Source: Peronospora farinosa
Taxonomy: Eukaryota > Oomycota > Peronosporomycetes > Peronosporales > Peronosporaceae
Assembly (NCBI GenBank): GCA_947646735.1
Contig: CANTFK010000084.1
Location: 18,888 to 82,887, forward strand
Reading direction: 5' to 3'
DNA: 64,000 bases
Made by a program: the position numbers and the translations under genes. Below the pieces are notes generated by a model that saw nothing but the letters and a program-made list of their open reading frames with translations, was not told the DNA's origin and ran no database searches. Numbering within the stretch: the stretch's first letter is position 1; each line of letters opens with the position of its first letter. Below are positions 52,640-64,000 of this stretch, one piece after another.

Positions 52640-55600
52640 CTCGCAATCTATATCCACTTCGTCTACCCACGAGGAGTCAGGGTTCTCCTTCCATTGCACG
52701 AGGAAATCTCGTTGTTGCCGTCCATACCGAATTTATTTACCTGTACGACTCTCCAAAAAAATTCGACCTCATACGTGCCTTCCTCCAATTCCCGCACCCA
52801 GATATCTTCTGGTAACAGACATTAGACGAAATAAGCTCAATCTTCTCTATCCACTTCCAGCTTGCTGCTGAAGTCGATCGGGGAAATCTCTGACGGGCTT
52901 GAGCTTGGATATATGCACGATTGGGAATAGTCTATATTATGTGCCTCGTAGTGTCAATCGTACTGCATGATCTACGCCCAATTTCCGAATTCGGAACGAT
53001 CCGTGCCAAAGGTGGACCAATTTTTTGGGATACCCCTCTTTCACCCGGTCTAAGTATAGCCATACCCGGGACCCTGGCTGAATTTCGTGGCCGACTACCC
53101 CTTCATTTTGCGCTTGCACCCGAGCCTGACTAGCCGCCCGTAAATTCTCGTTGACTTGGTCTCTTGCTCGCTGATAGTGACTTTGAATCCGATATCTCCA
53201 TCTTCGAGGTCCTAATTCTCGACGTCGAGTGTTTACCACCGGTAACATGGTCTCAAGAGTAGTCCTAGCATCCCATCCATGGACCAGATAAAACGGTCTT
53301 TCCTCCCGCACAATGTCTTTAACGCAAACGTAAAACGCTCCGCATACTCATCCCAGTCTCGTTGCCCTGCGTCGGCCACATACATCTTGACAGACCTGGT
53401 CAGAGTCTGGACCGTTCTCTCCGCATTACCGCTCACCTGGGGCCGGTAGGCCATGGTCGCTCTCTGACGTTACCCACCATGTGACTGAACAATCGGAAGA
53501 AGTCCGACGTGAACCCCGGCTTCCGATCGTGACGGATCGTCTCACTGGCACCAAAACGACGGAAAACGCATTCTTCATATCCCTCAGCTACTTACTGGGC
53601 TGTCCGTGACGCACTAGCCTTAGCCATCACATAACCCGTAAACAGGGTCGACCCAAATTAGTAGCTCCGTTTTCCTTCATACGACTTGAGGAGAGAAGAT
53701 ATGTGGTCCATCGCGATGATTTGGAAAGGTTACGTCACTTCAACATTCCTCGAAGACTTTCCTTGTAAATTGGGCCTCCTTCCCCAGTCTTACAATCTAT
53801 GCACTGACCCACATATTTCTGGACACTCCAAAATAGACCTTTTTAATGATAATATCATCGAATTCGGTGATAGGTACGCCCAATTCCCTGATGACCGCCT
53901 TCCAAACTCGTATGATAATGATGGAGGACGTCGGCTTGGAAACTCTCAGGTATCACCAATCTGGCAGTTATGTCTCGGTCGTCCCCCTCAATTCTATGGC
54001 CGGGGTACACCAGCAGTTCTTCTTCACTTATCTCGTAATCTTCCGACATTTTGCTGCAGTTTCTGGCCGCTTCCACTGACAAGTATTTCCAGTCTCCCTT
54101 CAAATATGCCTTCAACTCGCGTACCCAGCTCTCCTCTTCTTGCGCATCTCGGATCCTATCCATCCGTAGTTGTTGTACCACATCTTCTTGCATGACCTCT
54201 CCCGATATTTTGACGGGGAACCGTGATCTCGTCACCGCGGATACCTTGACCGACGGAACCCGGTCTCTAGGGACCAAAACCTCTGGCAGCCGATTGATTG
54301 TTTCTAGACCTGACCACTCTCCTCTTGGTATCGACTCGACCCCTTGCTGCTGATGTAAAGCCGCACTGGCCAACTGGTCTGCACTCTGATTCCAGTCTCG
54401 TTTCACATGTAAGACTGCATGGGTCGACCACGACTGGAGCTTACTCAACGCCTTGGCCTGCAACGGGGAAAATTCTGAAGCTTTGCATTCAATCTCTCCA
54501 CGCATCTGTCTTATAAGCAGATTGGAGTCTCCACAAATAATCAAATGCCGTCGCTCCATTGGCCCCAACAGGTCAAAGCCCAGTAACATACCCTCATATT
54601 CAGCCTCATTCACCGTAGACTTGTCGAGATATTTCGACGCAGCTGCGACTATAGTCCATGCAAGGAGTCTCCACATAATAGCACTGCAAGCACCTCCCCC
54701 TTGCTTCACCCGGGCCGACCCATCGAAACTCATCACATACAGTTCTTCATTTAGTCCCACCGTGGGCGTCGGTAGGTCGACCACTTGCCTGGATTGCTTC
54801 TTGGGAGCAATTGACGACAGAATTGAGTCTACATTTTCTCGAGGCGTAATTCTGGCTGCTAACACCCCCAGCACCTGGTCTTCGCCTTTCTTGCAATTCA
54901 AAATCTCTTAAGTCCACTGGGACAAGAGAGCGGCCAAATTTCCCAAGCGACCTTGCAACCCCGAAAACTTCACTAGCCAGGCTAGTGTAGAATGTATCGT
55001 CAGAAGGTCGGGTGACCAACATTTTGAAATGAGTCTCCAATATTCGTAACAACGCCACCACTTCCTCTTCCACTGTGCTATAGTTCAACTTGTTTAGCTT
55101 GAGAGTTCGGCTCGTGAACATTACCGGCATGTACAGAACGTAATTCTGCACAAATGACGCCTAGATGGCCCATAAACTTGCGCAGACAGTAATAACTGCC
55201 TCTCTAGTAGGGCCGAGATGTCGTAGAATGGGTGCTGTAGCAATCTTTTTCTTAGGCATAGCGAATGCTACTTAACATTCTACCACTTTTCTTCGTCTTT
55301 TTATATACGTCATGCTATCTTTAGTCTTTATTTGCACCTCCACGCGTAAAAATCCACCTCTCTCAGTTCATAGAGGATCGACGCGTATACGGCATAATCT
55401 TCGATGTATCTGCTGTAGTAATTTAAACTTTCCAGAAAGGATTGCATAGCCTTCAGCGTTGTCGGTAAGGAAAGGTCGACCAAAGACTGAAGGTCTTTTG
55501 GGTGGGCCACTAGTCCTTCCTTGGAAACTCGATGTCCCAAATACTCGACCTTCCAATACCCCCACGTACTCTTGACGGCACTGACCGACACATTACAATA

Positions 55601-57470
55601 GTCACACACGTCTAGCAGCCGCTCCACTTTCTGGCATAATACGTCCCACGATTCGGCCGGAACAAGTATGTCGTCAATGTATGATCGTCGACCCAATACA
55701 GAGAGGCCCGATTTTGCATCTGGCCACCCTGTTGCAAACAAATCCTCTGTTTCCTCTGAGGCAGTCTCTGAAGAGATCTGTGAAAATTCATATAACGCAT
55801 TATCCACCAACCTTTGATATATCTAAGGCGCATTCTTAAGCCCAAAAGGCATCCGAAGCCATTCAAATAATCCCAGTGGCGTGACGAACTCCGAGATTAG
55901 CCTCTCCCTTTCGATCATACTGACGACCCAAAAACCACTCGTTATGTCAAGAGAACAGTACCACAAAGCTCCATCCAAGTCCTCCAATAATTCGTTGATC
56001 AACGGCATAGAGTATACCATGAGCTGAGTGAGATCATTCACCAACCGATAGTCGATACACAATGAGATATCGACCCCATAATTCTCTACGATAATCACAA
56101 TTGGGCTGACCCATGGCGAGGTGGAAGGCTTTATAATCCTTGCCGATAACAGTCCCTTGATCAGGTCGGCCAACTTCTTTCTGAATTGAGGGGCCACCTT
56201 CCGTATACGTTGCGCGATCGGCCTTGCATTCCCCACATCGACGTCGCATATTGCTCCTCGGGCGGCCGGGGCCAAGGCGTTACCTATACCCATCAACAGA
56301 TGTCGTTTCTTCCATATTATTTGTCGTAACCGGTCCACCTCTTCAGGAGTGTTATCATCTGGATCATGAATCTGTATATCTTCTAACTCGATACCTTGGG
56401 ATGAGAGGTCCACTTCCGGTATGATCGCCCATCCTTGTCTTATGTCCTCGGCCCAAAGTTCCTCACTCTCGAAAGAACACACCTGGTCATCTGCCTGTAA
56501 CAAGTCTACCAGTTTGACTTCCTTCTCATTGATGGTGGTCACTGCATGTAGGTCTTCCTCAAATACACTCCGCTTTTGGGCGGTCCCCTCCTGCCAATTC
56601 ACCTCTTCTTCGCACGGTTGTTCTTCACTGTCGGGTACCGGTTGGTGCGTTATATTCATCATTGGGGCTGGGGCCTCTGGTCGCTGTAAGATCTGTGACG
56701 GAGTCTTATACTCTGGTCTCTCCACTAGTGGCCCCTCTTCCTCTTCCGTTGGGTCGACCTGATGGTCTACTTGGTCAGTGGTAGATTCATAAGCCAGATT
56801 TAGCCATTCCGCATATCTTCGAGAGCCTACCGAGACAAACCCTGTCGTTCTCGGAACTTGATCCCTGGTCAACCACATACCTACCTTGGTATCTTCGTGC
56901 AATGTTAAAGGGCGAGGGCTGACATTGGTTATCTTCAAAATCGGTTGACGCCCTATCCCTTGTATCATGGTGGTCACCCATCGTTCCACTTAGGTCGACC
57001 TTTTGAGAGGCACTTCCGTACATCCTCCATCGGATATCTGTACATACCGACCCAGCTTCACATCCGATACTCGGGTATTGTTAAGCGTCCTTCGCCCGGT
57101 CAATTGTACTCGAACTTCATCGGGGAGACAGAGCTCCGTCGGCCAATTCTAACCGGATACCGGCTGGGACCATGAAGTCCATCCCCAAAATTGCATCTTG
57201 GCCTACCATAGGGCCTACCCACACCTTAAAGAGGTACACCAAGTTCCCATTCAGAGTGACCTTGATGCGAGTGCGTCCCTCCGTGGTGTATACGGCTTCC
57301 CCAATACCAATACATTCTTGTCGTTCACTTTCATCACTTTGGCAACTACCTTACGAGCAAAGGCGATATCCAGGATGGATTTCTCGGCACCAGTATTGAA
57401 CAACAAATTTACATGGTCATTGCTGACCTTTCCAGAGGCTTTGGCTCGCCTGAACTATTTAGTAGGGGCG
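52640..57470 (-). pseudogene. Element B protease-RT-RNase H-integrase, right copy
   Basis: In minus-strand order: protease with LLFNTGAE (57,410-57,370; Asn for the catalytic Asp), linker and RT start (56,989-55,823), a TAA, RT palm with SYIDDILVPAES (55,810-55,328), the RT-linked RNase H (55,151-54,747), then RNase H 2 plus integrase HHCC in one frame (54,901-53,855). The damaged integrase core follows, with MAYRPQVSGNAERTVQTL (53,454-53,233) and the C-terminal part (53,311-52,937). Compared with the left copy the RT is split, but the second RNase H is intact with all four acidic residues. Confidence 0.85.
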
Positions 57471-57717
57471 TGGTTTTTCCAGTACCCTCTAGACTCGCCT
57501 GGCAATAAGTCCAGCTCCATTACTGCATTTTCTCGAAGACAATTGTTAGGCTTGTTCAAAGAAGCAACATTACTAACAGGGTAATTTCCAATTTTGATAT
57601 ATTCTCAATCTTAACTGGAATACCCGTCTCCTCCTTGGGCTGTTTCTCCACATATGCAAAGATACAACAATTAGAACGCTCGGCTCGTACCAGATTCCAA
57701 CCTGGCAAGCGTCCTAA

Positions 57718-59797
57718 TTTGCCATCTTCTCGAGTTTTTCCGGGAACATCCCTGCATGCTTGGCTGGGTTGTACCATTGACGGAACAAATTGTAGAACTC
57801 CTCCATCTGGCACTTCCCAATCTCGTGGATCTCTCCACAACCTCGCATACAAACAGGCAGAGATCAGACGGGTGACCCTTCCTTCCACAGCAGTCGCAGG
57901 TCAATCGTTTCCAGCAATTCAGATCTCCATGTTTCTTGGACCCGCAATAAGCACATCTCGTGTTTGGGACCGCTGACGACAGGCCGGGTCGCTGTTCCAC
58001 TGCTTGGTGGCGTTGGTCGACCTCCCTGGTCGGTAGATTCTTTGAGAACCTCACACCTGGGTCCCTCCCTGCTTCTTTCTCCATAAGGTAGAATCGATTT
58101 AGATCCCCTTCGTTCTCTGAAGAGTCTGGGCTGGAGTCTTCAGAGATCGAGTCTTCCAGGGACGCCCGAACTGCATGTATAGAGCGGCGGTTCATCTCTC
58201 TCGGTTTGTCCGGTTGCGCAGGTGCCTTCTGAAAAATTTGTGTGATCTAAATAACATCTTGCCTCGTCGTGCCTTCGTCCGCTGACATGTTGTCAATACT
58301 TTCTCCAATTCTTCCACGCCCGCCAGACGCAACATAGTCAACTTGTCTGCTAGCTCCGGGTCGTCCACCGTCAAAATGTAGTGATCTACATGATCTTTTT
58401 GAACGTTAAGCGACCCATCTTTGATCTTCATCTTCGCCCTGAGTCCAAGCACATTCAGTCGGTACCGATAATCCAGCGGGGTCTCTTCCGATCTTTCTCG
58501 CATGGTAGTACTGGCGGGCGACAGGTACCCCCGTACCACAGAAACGAATCATGAATTCTTGCATTAGGTCCTTCCAGTTTCCTCGGACTGAGCGACCCAG
58601 CTGGCGGTATCAATTATGTGCCAGTCCAGTTAGCAAACCTCCAAAAACAAGACATCGTTCGTCATCTGGTGATTGGTCTCTTATAAATGCTGTCTTGACC
58701 GTCGATACCCATCTGCGCGCTCTGTGTTCGTTTTGGTCTGTTCCATGAAATTCTTTAAGATCCGAGGTCGCCGAGAGGGACCATATTTGGTATCTTTCCC
58801 AGCGCTGCATTCGCCATCATCGACTGAGGTTCCCTCAAATCCATGTTGTCTGGGTCGATCTCACAAGAACCGACGGATTCCATGTCGACGTTGGTCATCG
58901 TATGAACTCTTGGCATTTGTATGCCTGGATTCTTGTCATGGTGAGCGGTCGTCCTTTGCGCTTCCGGTCTTCCTCCTGCTACAATCCCGTTAAGGTGTGC
59001 CCGCGTACTTGACGTTCATTCAAAAATCTTGCTATCGCCGCGTCGAAGAGGGTCTGCAGATCACCTACCGGGTAGGTAGGCCCTTCCCCCCAGCCTCTTC
59101 GTCACGGGGCAGAGCAAATTCCAATTTTTCTCTTGCTGATTTTTCCATTAACTGAAAATCGGAATGATTTTTCATTCTTGCCACGCGTCGCCGTTTCGAG
59201 AACTCGTGATTCTTGCTCCGCGCTGCGCGTTCGGGCCTGTAGCAGCGCCTCCCCAGTTGGTCTTAAAGGCATCCTAGTGACCGATTCATTCGAGGACGAT
59301 CCTGGAGACCACGGAGCTGCTACCATCTGGTCTCTTGACGGCAGGTGTTAAGATGGGACTTGATTCGCCCCTGGGCGGCCGGCGGCTCCGTACATGTGAG
59401 GATACACCGTGATGTCTTAAAGCGTCATCTGGCTGTACTTGGATCGTGTTTGTGTATGTGTCGTCAGAGGTAGGTGTCCCTTTGCTGGCGTGGTACCGAC
59501 TAGATCGACAGACGCTTGTGTATATTTTCTAAAGCCTTTGTGATTCTGTCGAATCCCAGGGACAGCAGGTCGTCCGGATCGAATCGTCCGGCGACCATGT
59601 TCGCTTCTCAAAGAAGGGTGAATAGCGCAGTGATCGCGTCCGTGGCGGTCTGCATCCGTGGTAGGGTCGACACCGGTCCAGTAAGTTGCCCGCAGCCGAA
59701 TCTCGAGGGTCTTCGCGACAAGGTCGCTCTCCAGGAATGCGTTCAGCTTGCGCTGGTGGTAAGCATTCGTGACGTCATCGTCCGACCATGATGCCAA
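57718..59797 (-). pseudogene. Element B gag, right copy
   Basis: MASWSDDDVTNAYHQRK at 59,797, followed by the same frame changes as the left copy. Zinc knuckles CAYCGSKKHGDLNC and CDCCGRKGHPSDLC are present (57,965-57,860); the third is lost through a small deletion. The interval 58,025-58,195 is noticeably more diverged from the left copy than its surroundings. Confidence 0.8.
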
Positions 59798-60023
59798 TTC
59801 TGACTTCTCGAGGCCTATCGACTTGATCCAATCACTTCAACCTTATTCCACTCTCCATATCCCGAGAGCAATACCATTAAGCTTTATCCGAAATTTTTCA
59901 GTTCTTCACTGAATAATGGCATAGGGCGTACCATTAATCGTGTTAGATAATTAATGAGCCGAAATTATACATAGCCGAATGTCCACTCCGTTTTCTTTAA
60001 TGAGGATCACTATAAACTATGCC

Positions 60024-60094
60024 CTCTCAACACAAATTATTCTACCGTCGACGCCCTAAGGTGACGTCGACGTTCGAATAATTCGTGCCGAGAG
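60024..60094 (-). promoter_or_regulatory. Element B leader hairpin, right copy
   Basis: Same long stem as 14178-14248, unchanged over the paired bases. Confidence 0.65.
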
Positions 60095-60527
60095 AAAACC
60101 CTTGAATAAACCAGACAGCTTATCTCGATCTCTCGGAGCGACCGGCCGTATTCTCTGGGCAATTGAGGAAGCTTCCCACATAAATATCACAAACTGCTCC
60201 ACGTGATGCTGGAGGTAGCGCATTATCTTCGTCCACTAAAAAATGCCGCCACTTTTACATTAACACTCTCAATTTCTTTTAGATGTTCCTGACCGGAAGA
60301 AGCGATGCGTGAAGGCGGTGGTACCTTGTCAATCGAGCCCTGTTATCAATAATTAATCAAAGGCGAAAAACATATAGCTCTGCCTACGCCTACCTTTTTT
60401 TGAATAATCCCTTTCGGAATCGTGAGCATGCGTGTTCAATTCGCGTGATCTTGAACTACATTCCAAAGGAAAAAAAATGTTGAAGGGGCACTGATGGCAG
60501 GAATGGCCAATATGCTTCTGGTACCAT

Positions 60528-61726
60528 TGTGTGAGTGATATCAGGAGCAGGTTCGTTCATCTCAATCAGCCCTTCTATTCATTCCAACGATTGCACCTTG
60601 AGTCCCAATGATTGTTTCATGTGCCTCAATTCTGCGATCTTCATGGGCATTCGTCATTTGCGATTGGCGATAATCATCGGCGATCACCACCCAATATCTT
60701 TGATCATCAATATGAATCACCGTTATGTCGATATCTACAAGTACTCGCCATTCCTCATTATTTATCGGCGATCATCAATTGTGATCATCGGGCTTCACTA
60801 GCGATCACAATTCGTGATCGTCGATCTTCATCGGTGATTGCTATATAGGGTCTTCGTTAGTCATCGATGATCACATGTCTATAAATCTGCGTCAAGGATC
60901 GTCATTTGTGTTTAACTTAATTTGTGGTCCCCTTTTGAAATAGTCGATCCCAATTGGCGATCACCCTTTAGAATTGTGGATCGTCGATTGAACGCCTATT
61001 TCTGCATCATTCATCATCTCCTGGAATCTCCATTCCAGCTCCACTGTGCTTTTCTTCTCTCGGTAGGCCGTTAGGTGGCCACTCGATCGACCTAGTCGAG
61101 AGTTGACTCAAAACCAAATTCTAAAGGGAGCTTGTGGTCCCTGGACTTTTCCTTGGTATTCTTAGGAGTGTTAACCATCTGGCCTTTACTTCGCTCTCGG
61201 ACCACGAGGTGGGTGAGGCCTCTTCCGATAGCAAGTCTATGAGTGTTGCTACTCGAGATGAACCCACATCTAGGCCATAATACTTCCTATGGGTTTTTTC
61301 GCACTTGATTCAAGACACACGACTGTCTTCAACAGGGGAGGCAAAATATATTCCTTCTCCGGAACAGGCGTATGTTCACACTCGTGCTACTTAAAGCACG
61401 ACGAATACGTGCCAAGTAGATCGCAAATTGAGTAGTATTAAATATATTCCTATCCCATAACTCCTTAATCTATCCTTGTCTAAAGCCCGGTTACTTGTTC
61501 TGGCTGGCCCTGATTCCTTGTGTTAATTGGCCAGTATTATCTCGACCTCGACCGCCCGAGGTCTACCGACGAAGGACCATGTCTCCTGATGACCTACTGA
61601 TGAAGGACCAGATCTGCCGATAAAGGACCAAGTTCTAACGATGAGGGACCGAGGTCTACCAATGAGGGACCAGGTCTACAAATTAGGTACCGGGGTATAC
61701 CTATGAGGGACTAAAGGTCTACCGCC
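60528..61726 (-). repeat. Element B 5' LTR (B1), right copy
   Basis: Partner of 12,546-13,744, including the GATC-rich stretch (60,610-60,880) and the minisatellite (61,560-61,720). Confidence 0.65.
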
Positions 61727-62823
61727 TCCCACTTGGGTGAGGCACATCAATGCCAATAATGTGATATCCGTTGATGGATTCACATTCAAAGGGGTACCGG
61801 CCAGTTGGGACTAAGCTTAATGATGACGCCACAGGCGGACGTCATTAGCGAAGCTTACAAAAAAAATATATAAGCTCGCATGTAGGGATGCGCATTTAAA
61901 GAGACGCGCATTTAATCTTTGTATAACGAACCAACCAGCAGTTGGAAGTATATTTAATAATTTTCTATAATTAATAAGTCAGATATGAATTTCCCATGCA
62001 GTGAACTAACGTTCACTGCCGACGTGAAGCTGAATAAGCTTCTTCATGGCGTAAGTGAAGCAATTGTTAGAAGTTTGTTGCGAAGTTCACTTCAGCGATC
62101 GGCAACTGTTGGTGCGGCCGTTTAAGCGGTCGACGAGGCATCCCACCACCTCACACAGAGGTTAACAATCTAGCCGCTTCCTCGCGTGCTTGAAGGTGTG
62201 TGTCAGAGAAGCACGTGGCAGCTTCTTTGAAGTGCCCGTCTACAGAACATCACTACTGTGAGGTTGCTTTGGATTGAATATATAGGGCTGCGCCTTCCAG
62301 TTTGCGTTTCATGTCATTTATCGTCATCAAATATTATTGTGGGGTTTCTGCCGCGTGATCGCATACCGCGCTGCTCCCTTACTCTATTCCGGTATTGAGT
62401 TTCCGCTACAGCTTCCAAAGCACTTTGCATGTCGAACTTCAGTAGTTACACAATTTTACGGAAAACAATGTAACTACTGTAATTGAAATTTGTTTTTCAG
62501 ATTCATGTACAGGTGGTGTTATGGGGCAACCTATTACATGAGTGGTTATAGGAATAATACATAATTACATAAGTAGGCATAGGGCAGTATTCGATTAGCG
62601 GATACTTCTCGTCATTTTTTATTATTTATTTATTATTGGAGTGCCAGACCGAATAATTAACCAATAATAAATTGAATCCATTATGAGTGAGCTAGGGAAC
62701 ATAATGCACTTACTTCGAATAGAAACAAATTAAAACATAGAAAGAGCTTTATTACGAGTTGTTAGGAGCGCTTCCTCAACGTCCTTTTAGTGTAAGATGG
62801 TAACGGGTCCTTAGCCCGTTACA
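61727..62823 (+). repeat. Element A 5' LTR, right copy
   Basis: Partner of 11,450-12,545. Truncated at the same outer point and ending GGGTCCTTAGCCCGTTACA at 62,823. Confidence 0.75.
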
Positions 62824-62825
62824 CC

Positions 62826-62841
62826 TGGTAGCACTTCGTTG
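62826..62841 (+). promoter_or_regulatory. Element A primer-binding site, right copy
   Basis: TGGTAGCACTTCGTTG two bases after the LTR, as in the left copy. Confidence 0.7.
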
Positions 62842-62849
62842 TCCTTTTA

Positions 62850-63638
62850 ATGACCAGATTCGAGATGAACATGGGCGAGTCTTTGGTGGATCCAGCGGTC
62901 TCGCTGGAGCATTCTGATTTCCCACATCTCACCTCGGTGGAGTGGCAGGCACTACATCGCCTCGCGGCGGTGTCTGGTGAAACTATTGTGACGTCGCTGC
63001 TGAGCACAGCGACGCCTGATGATCAACGTGCCGCCATCCAAGACTTTATGGTGCGCGAGCTCGCCGAAGCGAATCGGCGAGTATTGACTCCCTCGCGCAC
63101 TTCGCACCATGACGCTATCAAGATGGAGACGTCAACGTACTCCGGTGATGGTCCGGATCGTCTCCCCCTCAATCGCTGGTTTCGCGAGGTGGATATTGCA
63201 ATAGCGTTAAGATAAATTGACGCTCCGACGGCCAAGGTCAATTTCCTGTTCTCTCGTCGTGCTGGCAAAGCCAAGGAATGGGCTCTCGGAAAGCTCGTCG
63301 TAGATGAGTCGGCGTTCCCTACGCTGGACGATATACAGCGTAACTTACGACTGGCTTTCGAGCCTCCTCAAGATGAATCTCGCTTGCAAGCAGATTTTTT
63401 CTCACTCCGACAGGGCAAGCTGTCGATGCGTGAATACGTGCAAAAGACACGTCATCTTGCTTCGTGCATTACCACGCAGCCAATTGACATGGCATCACAA
63501 ATCCATGTCTTTATCATCTGTATGCAGGAGGGTATGACGCGTTACTGCCTCACACGTTCTGAGCCAAAGTCCCTCGAGGAGGCATTTGCCCTCGCGCTTC
63601 GTAAAGATTACACTGCATCGCCGCCCACGTTGCTCTGA
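62850..63638 (+). pseudogene. Element A gag, right copy without the NUMT
   Basis: ATG at 62,850 (MTRFEMNMGESL). The frame passes the NUMT position uninterrupted ([20 protein letters not shown]) and meets a TAA at 63,213, where the left copy has ATT. After it the capsid region continues (63,384-63,638: [20 protein letters not shown]). Similarity to the left gag stops near 63,625. It shows the pre-insertion state of the gag site. Confidence 0.85.
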
Positions 63639-63692
63639 TCACAGCAACGTCACGGTGATCGAACGTGCCGCGCATGCAAGAGTCAATGGAGG

Positions 63693-64000
63693 GAGCTCGC
63701 CGAAGCGAATCGGCGAGTATTGATTCCTCGCGCACTTCGCACCATGACGCTATCAAAATGGAGACGTCAACGTACTCCGGTGATGGTCCGGATCGTCTTC
63801 CTCAATCGCTGGTTTCGGCGAGGTGGATATTGCAATATCGTCAAGATTAATTGACGCTCCGACGGCCAAGGTCAATTTCCTGTTGTCTCGGCTTGCCGGC
63901 AAAGCCAAGGAATGGGCTTCCCCGGAAAGCTCGTCGTAGATGAGTCGGCGTTTCCTACGCTGGACGATATCCAGCGTGACTTACGACTGGCTTTCGAGCC
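63693..64000 (+). pseudogene. Second, tandem gag fragment of element A
   Basis: Repeats 63,053-63,360 with a 640-bp offset (GAGCTCGCCGAAGCG onward), with small indels that break the frame. It continues beyond the window. It could be a tandem duplication or the start of another A element joined by recombination. Confidence 0.8.

Larger units (their letters stand above)
49362..61726 (-). mobile_element. Ty3/Gypsy element B, right copy
   Basis: Reverse complement of 12,546-24,957 with the same junctions (C pol on one side, A LTR on the other). It shares most inactivating changes with the left copy. Differences help both ways: here RNase H 2 plus the integrase N-terminus form one 348-codon frame, while gag and RT have extra breaks. 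Confidence 0.85.
46850..63625. repeat. Right arm of the 17-kb inverted duplication
   Basis: The reverse-complement partner of 10,350-27,470. The inner end passes into a related but visibly diverged C copy near 46,850. The outer end loses similarity near 63,625, where a second gag fragment begins. The space between the arms (about 19 kb) holds LTR fragments, Copia and element D. Confidence 0.9.

Noticed and set aside
1..64000. tRNA or rRNA genes
   Set aside because: No cloverleaf with A and B boxes or rRNA-like stretch was recognised by eye; a tRNAscan run would be decisive.

Overview
The window looks like a repeat-dense part of an oomycete nuclear genome, probably a Peronosporales species (Phytophthora or downy mildew type). 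This is inferred from compact host genes with a short GT-AG intron, from Gypsy and Copia polyproteins of the kind common in these genomes, and from an embedded mitochondrial fragment whose cox2 translation fits oomycete cox2. No database search was possible, so the species is not claimed.

Layout. Positions 1-5,400 are a compact host gene block: the 3' part of a multi-pass membrane protein, a spliced tail-anchored protein, a BMT5-like methyltransferase with a C-terminal FDX-ACB domain, a small four-helix membrane protein and two or three uncharacterised genes. From 5,733 to the right edge everything recognisable is retrotransposon. I name the families A to D. A (6,856-12,545, minus) is a Gypsy element lacking integrase and most of its 3' LTR. 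B (12,546-24,957, plus) is a 12.4-kb Gypsy element with two RNase H domains. C (24,958-28,118, plus) is the 3' part of a chromodomain Gypsy element. Between 28,119 and 36,667 lie LTR fragments, a broken D-family relic, a structurally complete Copia element (30,560-35,237, 5-bp target duplication) and an older Copia pol relic. D (36,668-44,370, plus) is a chromodomain Gypsy element with both LTRs. From 44,371 to 64,000 C, B and A return in reverse order and orientation, so about 17 kb at 10,350-27,470 is an inverted copy of 46,850-63,625. Paired coordinates sum to about 74,272-74,323.

How the parts work together. Each Gypsy element supplies gag (RNA binding and packaging), protease, reverse transcriptase with RNase H, and integrase. 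C and D, and apparently B, end in a chromodomain that could steer integration. Nearly all copies carry stops or frameshifts, so most are relics.

The strongest candidate for something undescribed is an extra gene on the opposite strand of three different Gypsy families (B, C, D). It starts just inside the 3' LTR and runs toward pol. In C and D its 3' end, coding a coiled coil, overlaps the pol chromodomain region in the same antisense phase (first codon base opposite first codon base). Two diverged C copies differ mainly at synonymous sites of this antisense frame outside the pol overlap, and the B version has a plausible spliceosomal intron. Antisense ORFs are known from some plant Tat-lineage elements; whether they are known in oomycetes I could not check. 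Also notable are a 303-bp mitochondrial insertion in one copy of the A gag but not in its inverted partner, a catalytic Asp-to-Asn change in both B proteases, a 65-bp coding tandem repeat in A, and arrays of short hairpins in the LTRs.
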